Origin: Saprospiraceae bacterium
GTDB taxonomy: Bacteria > Bacteroidota > Bacteroidia > Chitinophagales > Saprospiraceae
Assembly: GCA_014379665.1 (NCBI GenBank)
Contig: JACMLK010000101.1
Coordinates: 1-12,394, forward strand
Length of the DNA: 12,394 nucleotides
Reading direction: 5' to 3'
Positions 9,601-12,394 of the stretch are shown piece after piece. Position numbers and translations under genes: made by a program. Position 1 is the first letter of the stretch, and the number at the start of each line of letters is the position of its first letter. The notes under the pieces are model-generated. The model made no database searches and had not been told where the DNA came from. It worked only from the letters and a program-made list of their open reading frames with translations.

Positions 9601-11963
9601 ATGGCGGACACTACGATATTATTTCAACAAACGGCAATCGGATTCATGCAGTATTGGTCTCAGGTAAATATAAGTATTCTGCTTCAACTTCTTCTGATAT
9701 TCATAAAGATAACTTTTCTTTTCATGTCACTAAAACATCTGATTTTGTTACATTCAAAAATGTTAAGTCCAATCAGTTTTTGATGGAATTAACAAATGAA
9801 GATATTGAAAGTACGGATGATGTAAACAATCTCTGTAAGTTTTATCTCAGGCATAAAGATTACTATCACGCTTACCCTGATTATTCCGGTACATACTATT
9901 TAAAAATTGCGGCTAGTGGTGCAGATATTGTTTTATCTGATAACATTTTGGTTAATGACTTTCTGACCACTACCACTTCCAACAATGCAAAAACCAATAA
10001 ATCAAAATATAAATTAATAAAATTAGGAAGTACGCCATACTATAGAATACAATATCTTACTCCTCCTTCTACTGTATCTTCGTTTTTTGGCATTCCTCAA
10101 TCTCCACAGTATGTATATCAAACATCTGATGGAAAATTCAACATCGGAAGTGCTACCGATGATTATTCAAAGTTTCTTTTAACCCCCGTTTCAGACAAAC
10201 AATTCAGGTTCATTTGTTTCGCAACCAATGACTTGTTGGCTCAAAAATTTGATATCAATCTTGGAGTTAACCATAATAAGATTTTGGCCACGAAAGAAAG
10301 TGATGATTATGCTATTGTCATCAGAGAGAGCTCCTATACTCCGGTACATCAAAACTTAAGTGGCAGGTACTTGATCAAATCCAAAAATACAGGTCATTAC
10401 GTGCATACCGAAGATGTTGCCAATGGAGGATTGGTGTCTGCCAGACAAGACGTGTACAGTAATAACTTAAACTATATTTTAAAAAGAAAAGCAAATGCAA
10501 AATATGAAATATGGAGTAGCGCGGCAAATAAAAGATGGTATACTTCACCTGATGGAAACTGTTATGTCAATGCCTTCAATGAGGTTTCTGAATTTGATAT
10601 TCAAAACACTTCAGGTGGATACAACATATCATCAGACTTAAAATATCTGGCAGAAACATCCAATCGGGATATTAAAGCAAATCAAACAATAACCAATGCA
10701 GGAGTCTTTATTTTAACAAAGGATTTTGTATTGAAAAACATGGAGGTTTATATAACAAACCATGGCAGTGGAAAAAATCTTGAATATGCCATCAATCAGG
10801 CAAATGTCAGCATGAAGTCAACAACAGCTTCAAGTGCGAATATTCTCTTTCGACTTGAGTACCTGGAAGGTAAGATTTATAAAATCATTTCGATGTCCAA
10901 TAATAAATACCTTCACTATGCAGATAATGGTAATTTCAACTCCATAGAAGTGAACGGACTCCCGGAGAATCATTACAGGTTTGAACTGAATCCAATATCT
11001 GGATTAACTTTCACCATCAAAAGTCTTGCTGACAACAGATACTTAAAGGAATCTTACGACAATTTTTTTGACTATAGCAATAGCAAATTGATTACTGACA
11101 CTTATATAGAAGCAGACTACAGTTATTTTAATATAAGACCAGATTACCAACCTTCACCTGCAAACCTGAGTGGTATCTATTATATCCAAAGTGCCGGAAG
11201 TGGAAGGCCTGTTCAAAACGGACCACGGCTGAACATAGTCACGCCCATCACATCATTAACCTCGTTATTTGGAAACAATAACAGTATTACAGAAAATAAT
11301 AAAAATTACAAATTTCTCATAAAACGAAGATCAACAGGCAAATATGAAATTATCTCTGCAAATGGGTTAAAAAGAGTTTTTGAATTACCCGGGGGATTTT
11401 TTTCCAGTCAGAATGATCAGAATCAAAGTCCTGAATATTATCAGTTTGATATTGATACACATCAGAATGGATTTTATACAATAAAAAATTGGGCAACCAA
11501 TAATTATTTATACAACTATTTTGATGTTAATCTTGGGAGCGATCATAATTTTATCAAGGGTTCTAATACTGTTTTTGAAACGGACTCGTATTTTAAATTT
11601 AACAAAACGGTTGGTAATGTTTCCACTGAATATGAACACCTTTTTAATAAGAAAGTCAGGATCGTGGAAACAGCGAATGATCTGCCTCTTGTCATCCAAA
11701 GTGATGAATCTGCAATATTTCAAACGGGTTCCGGTAGTTTTGTATTAAAACCTAAAAACTCAGGATTTCAATTTGAAATATGGAGTACGGTCACAGGAAG
11801 GAGACTCCATTATCATAAATCTTATACCGGAGTTAAAAGCAGCACCGTCTTAGTTCCCGGGCTGGATGTAAGTCAGTATCAATTCAGACTTCAATCCTCC
11901 TGGCTTTTCGATATAGGCCGACAGCAACCCCTTTATACTCAGATTAAAATTGTACCATATTAA
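3570..11963 (+). CDS. Giant secreted protein: A-B module, beta core, Ig-like domain, seven trefoil-like units
   Basis: 2797 residues, complete. Residues 1 to about 24 form a signal peptide (MQNIITK, then a hydrophobic AILLFFMSLSGLNLL). Residues about 50-290 are module A (KGIVYVPFL at 78, YVSFTCEGL at 245). Residues 291-450 are module B (WGQF at 291, WRGF at 351, GWGV at 413). Both are homologous to gene 1. Residues about 600-1136 are a beta-rich core with C1047-S-C1049, GINGWYLQGQ and LPNPTW. Residues about 1155-1290 are a bacterial Ig-like domain ending LQPNTQYTF ... FTTGDRP. A middle region follows with Cys clusters at 1396-1422 and 1601-1617 and an acidic DNGNGILEP loop at 1724 that could bind calcium (weak). 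Residues 1841-2797 are seven beta-trefoil-like units. No catalytic motif or classic type IX C-terminal signal is seen. The A-B, core and Ig order matches, from memory, a large uncharacterised Bacteroidota family; the trefoil tail may be an addition. A surface-exposed, possibly glycan-binding or adhesive role is inferred. Confidence 0.93.
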   Translation: MQNIITKAILLFFMSLSGLNLLGGNGTISKVPIKSIDTRNKSNKTTAYVSINQSIKIRNQSMIITSLTSDSGHAASGKGIVYVPFLRRNITVCFEEIMVNMQGELMSGKIHSITQHAVPPTYHSDETEINAYLNLARNSTEFPILLNPFLEMYGMDLGGNDMIMTNLYFDEHKSSCDAIYMVLNPTSKVTTFSKKGIPFDGSYLDFCHTIFPIDGDDQVNFDIEFPLTIKGFKPNETLPENQGSYVSFTCEGLDSFQLAAEYRFDRSKVKLNSPTGSDQVITSFSVRMKTWGQFMARVNFNGPFEIAGVDDVILTIRDAVIDYNDTTNPVSDSLNTYLNGLPSFAATKVLWRGFMIKELSIQLPSSLALGANNGRILFGAKDLIYDHANGISANVVLLPAIGHDYVASGNLSGWGVAVKSLVLKVLYNSPVKFELKGDVQIPVVKEQIGFNAQFSFANNTNGTNVPASINFLMNINAQKFTFPLLKDATMNLQNSTAGFKFLSGKFTPFANLNGNFGLDFTSGSGNNSVDGDFKFPTLGFQGFTLNYNSITNAVIPETGNTGGLGNMNFFAFNFAGITFPTGGSGQTNLTPQTDASEQPQKVKGFPVSVKNIGFKQVGNDKKLDFTIALNFTQPSVGLTASASLSITGELKVSELMTTTPWKALVFKNLGLTAITIGTQENPVNIGGVTLYGGLLSIQKDEVYGDGFKGFLSMKVEPGMKVDVVGQFGNINNSSGALDYRYWFADAKMRSKNGVQIAPAAVGVFGFGGGVYYNMEQQNFSTTPININEPGASISIPTVNNPPNLSGNLLLPGVGLSCNYKPKKNTFGVKAMVVLGTFPNPATANMDLTLTIEFNTNPFGLNTVSLSGQMFVMADIDKRTDAKIKGSTDIVFNHADKTFAIDGNVTVTVHNPVLNKNIITGGGSFNMFFNLKPGFGHDWYMAIGAPPITKRMALQLSITSTPQVMNGYFVAGRIESLPEDKRQLPRLRDYDPKLQIFEGQNNLSYNGLTDGTAILMGASYRYGVDKRFGPFGASLVFIVGFDAMLNKCSCAGYNPTGINGWYLQGQIYGALEGKITINVNLIFYKGTYNIASISAAALVQAKLPNPTWMSANVAGSYKILGGLIKGNFKLGVEFGDKCIEQSINANASELIADIKVIGAISPTNSTSNIAIYTEKVVVASFTQAIDGIMDFSAESDDGLKVMPFVRSRSLTGGHQVLSGSFRFVNGNTGLEYVSTKLLQPNTQYTFKINIGWKKWTNAIKTWVEVYHQDVNGKNTALVEETAIIIFTTGDRPATIPPEAVLSSYPDYRAINYAIKDNIYGGVALKQTGWGYLFNPKKKIKVEGKSCSEYPVFEYNYFLRIVDSKTNATVFEESLLAVPTPEWGQYVGDLVPVTEQPCTCDHAFLNWVYKIFNIPCTKYSPGPCSVLQPTNAASKSNVKNMANNWTYGGPNLNYDIPVSTNSGIVNKNIGFPDFSSSLEKGKIYSFQIVGLPIIEQSTYTVSTTQNESNQSVNSENTIILTTKTQSIQRNNVTTAPEFIIYKSEFGTSLYNTFVEKMAATSSRLTKKINWNITQNYNIAKLIPNFFNNNDWALNYLATTGLNCMNNYYCSLCKNNIPECKATFKSSNYYLPNEAYNVYNPLVNSVNTEAFQYNLVGVQEGFDVYELGRFAYFAAYDWQNGYSKYLAENASNFSPDFKYEVFPKTKVNPYNNSLFPTGPFAFVSERDNGNGILEPNQVNKTNTGTIDIMFFPRTSITYQMLRTELLTRPLPSGFYRYFKNFYELIPFNLQASLNKLKKYDEIEANYGPLFRLKYIKNGITSVIQFNAEGISSSSGNYVDYSGKDYFLKNMGSGRLASGGSAGQLLSTTNQNNSELLRFELIRNADGSYLLKCGNSLMIGFNGYDVITTTQNFPVTLETNLDGTTRIKFANGTYLYEDFMSKQLRIGKDQFHDYDVWKIEKAWSPAPPDLNGIYRFQNFSSYKYLYNGDDNAAKLLSDKMDDKKSHAQFYLRRRNGGHYDIISTNGNRIHAVLVSGKYKYSASTSSDIHKDNFSFHVTKTSDFVTFKNVKSNQFLMELTNEDIESTDDVNNLCKFYLRHKDYYHAYPDYSGTYYLKIAASGADIVLSDNILVNDFLTTTTSNNAKTNKSKYKLIKLGSTPYYRIQYLTPPSTVSSFFGIPQSPQYVYQTSDGKFNIGSATDDYSKFLLTPVSDKQFRFICFATNDLLAQKFDINLGVNHNKILATKESDDYAIVIRESSYTPVHQNLSGRYLIKSKNTGHYVHTEDVANGGLVSARQDVYSNNLNYILKRKANAKYEIWSSAANKRWYTSPDGNCYVNAFNEVSEFDIQNTSGGYNISSDLKYLAETSNRDIKANQTITNAGVFILTKDFVLKNMEVYITNHGSGKNLEYAINQANVSMKSTTASSANILFRLEYLEGKIYKIISMSNNKYLHYADNGNFNSIEVNGLPENHYRFELNPISGLTFTIKSLADNRYLKESYDNFFDYSNSKLITDTYIEADYSYFNIRPDYQPSPANLSGIYYIQSAGSGRPVQNGPRLNIVTPITSLTSLFGNNNSITENNKNYKFLIKRRSTGKYEIISANGLKRVFELPGGFFSSQNDQNQSPEYYQFDIDTHQNGFYTIKNWATNNYLYNYFDVNLGSDHNFIKGSNTVFETDSYFKFNKTVGNVSTEYEHLFNKKVRIVETANDLPLVIQSDESAIFQTGSGSFVLKPKNSGFQFEIWSTVTGRRLHYHKSYTGVKSSTVLVPGLDVSQYQFRLQSSWLFDIGRQQPLYTQIKIVPY
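3800..4960 (+). other. A-B module of gene 2, homologous to gene 1
   Basis: The landmarks occur in the same order as in gene 1. KGIVYVPFL aligns with KGTIAIPYL, YVSFTCEGLDSFQLAAEYRF with YVSLSCQGLENFVLNARYNF, and KTWGQF with EKWGQF. WRGFMIKELSIQLP aligns with WTGFYIEDINLTIP, ILFGAKDLIYD with IFGHNLIID, and GWGVAVKSLVLKVL with DWKFTVDSVGITFL. Identity is low to moderate, unlike the near-identical copies inside gene 1, so this divergence is old. Confidence 0.85.
5370..6980 (+). other. Beta-rich conserved-type core of gene 2
   Basis: Residues about 600-1136 show long runs of alternating polar and hydrophobic residues with Gly turns. Recognisable landmarks are GDGFKGFLSMKV, WYMAIGAPP, GINGWYLQGQIYGALEG, ALVQAKLPNPTW and GSYKILGGLIKGNF. 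From memory, the last four recur in large Bacteroidota secreted proteins of unknown function, but I cannot confirm this here. The pattern fits an extended beta-sheet or beta-barrel-like fold. No active-site motif is evident. Confidence 0.55.
7030..7440 (+). other. Bacterial Ig-like (Big_5/SbsA-type) domain in gene 2
   Basis: Residues about 1155-1290 begin with an AISPTNSTSNIAIYTEKVVVAS-type first strand, split here as AISPTNSTSNIAIY and TEKVVVAS. They continue with LSGSFRF, then LQPNTQYTFKINIGWKKW, and end IIIFTTGDRP. The L-x-P-N-T-x-Y-T-x ... F-T-T-G ending is the usual signature of Big_5-like Ig domains in surface proteins. The insert around the final strands is longer than typical. Confidence 0.65.
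9090..11960 (+). repeat. Seven tandem beta-trefoil-like units at the C-terminus of gene 2
   Basis: Units begin near residues 1841, 1968, 2107, 2265, 2391, 2535 and 2694 (bases 9090, 9471, 9888, 10362, 10740, 11172 and 11649). They are 125-160 residues long except the last, which has about 104. Most open with GxYxI/L-type strands (GIYRF, GTYYLK, GRYLIK, GIYYIQ). Each carries a second-lobe motif, for example AQFYLRRRNGGHYDIIST, LNYILKRKANAKYEIWSS, YKFLIKRRSTGKYEIISA and GSFVLKPKNSGFQFEIWS. A third-lobe motif, as in YRFELNPISGLTFTIKSLAD followed by NRYL, is clearest in units 1, 2, 5 and 6. Three pseudo-repeats per unit with Y-L endings fit the beta-trefoil fold (ricin-B or fascin type). Sugar binding is plausible but no QxW motif is clear. 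Confidence 0.7.
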
Positions 11964-11974
11964 ACTAAGTTTAT
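11964..11974 (+). promoter_or_regulatory. 11-base gap and SD-less start of gene 3
   Basis: TAA of gene 2 ends at 11963 and ATG of gene 3 is at 11975. The gap is A/T-rich with no Shine-Dalgarno-like sequence and no hairpin. Translation coupling or leaderless-style A/T-rich initiation, common in Bacteroidota, is likely. The spacing puts gene 3 in the same transcript. Confidence 0.55.
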
Positions 11975-12394
11975 ATGCCCGGTAGAATGTGTATGTATAT
12001 TGCTTTTATGTTGACATTTGCGATTGCAGCAAATGCTCAAACAGATATTGCCTCGGAAAAACCAATCAATCCATATCTTAATTTAATATTGGAAATTGAA
12101 AATGCTAATCTATCACTGGAAGACTTAATGAAGAATAATGACTTTATATCGAGACTCAAATCAGAAGGCTATAATAAAGATAGTTTGCTTTACTTTCTGG
12201 ATTTGCAGAAGTCTGACAATAAATTAGACAGTGATTATCCGACGCTTATAGCCAGTCTGTCTTTGATCGCAAAATCGTATCAGGACAGCATTGTACTCAG
12301 ATGGGCACCCTCTTCAGAAATGCTTTGGAAAAAATTAAACGCCGTTGGATATTCCATTGTAAGATCTGAATTTGAATTTTTGGGAGAAGAAAAA
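11975..12394 (+). CDS. Secreted protein with fibronectin type III-like start, 3'-partial
   Basis: The frame is open for 140 codons to the right edge. ATG 11975 is chosen because it gives Arg-4 ahead of a hydrophobic stretch (MYIAFMLTFAIA) ending in Ala-Asn-Ala before Gln-Thr-Asp. That is a textbook signal peptidase I site of the Bacteroidota kind, near residue 21. ATGs at codons 5 and 7 would lose the basic residue. Residues about 30-95 are helical and charged (ENANLSLEDLMKNNDFI), possibly a linker. Residues about 105-140, SIVLRWAPSSEMLWKKLNA followed by VGYSIVRSE, have the S-I-x-L-R-W-x-P-x-S ... W ... G-Y-x-I-x-R pattern of the first strands of an FnIII domain. From memory this opens many large Bacteroidota FnIII proteins. 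Adjacency to gene 2 suggests a partner in the same surface assembly. The full length and number of FnIII domains are not visible. Confidence 0.85.
   Translation, partial: MPGRMCMYIAFMLTFAIAANAQTDIASEKPINPYLNLILEIENANLSLEDLMKNNDFISRLKSEGYNKDSLLYFLDLQKSDNKLDSDYPTLIASLSLIAKSYQDSIVLRWAPSSEMLWKKLNAVGYSIVRSEFEFLGEEK

Overview
The window is AT-rich bacterial DNA taken up almost completely by three plus-strand genes in one tight cluster. A giant gene of unknown name runs in from the left edge (to 3554). A second giant gene lies at 3570-11963 (2797 codons). The start of a third gene, at 11975, runs off the right edge. The gaps between them are only 15 and 11 bases, with no terminator or promoter visible, so they are probably co-transcribed. 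Neither visible start codon has a Shine-Dalgarno sequence. That, together with the Asn-rich secreted beta-proteins and an Ala-Asn-Ala/Gln signal-peptide end, suggests Bacteroidota, perhaps a Saprospiria- or Chitinophagia-like marine or environmental lineage. The assignment to phylum is an inference and the family is a guess.

Layout. Gene 1 is built from alternating beta-rich modules. Module B contains WGQF, then W(T/R)GF(Y/M)I, then (I/L)FG(H/A), ending in G(D/G)W. Module A contains KGxIxVPFL-like, GIxF and YVSxxCxGL motifs. The visible order is B-A-B-partial A, with acidic and proline-rich linkers. The two B copies share a nearly identical stretch of about 350 bases 1.88 kb apart. Gene 2 has a signal peptide, then one A-B module homologous to gene 1, then a long beta-rich core, a bacterial Ig-like domain, a Cys-containing middle region, and a C-terminal tail of about 960 residues that I read as seven tandem beta-trefoil-like units. 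Gene 3 has a signal peptide and ends, within the window, at what looks like the first strands of a fibronectin type III domain.

Function. All three products look exported. The trefoil tail and the Ig/FnIII modules point to a cell-surface or extracellular binding or adhesive assembly. No catalytic motif was found in any of them. From memory of Bacteroidota genomes, the A-B module, the core with its LPNPTW motif and the RWAP-type FnIII proteins belong to large, uncharacterised secreted-protein families. No search was possible here. The most distinctive points are the module shared between two adjacent giant genes, the recent-looking internal repeat, and the seven-unit trefoil tail. I see no RNA gene, mobile element, CRISPR array, attachment site or origin.
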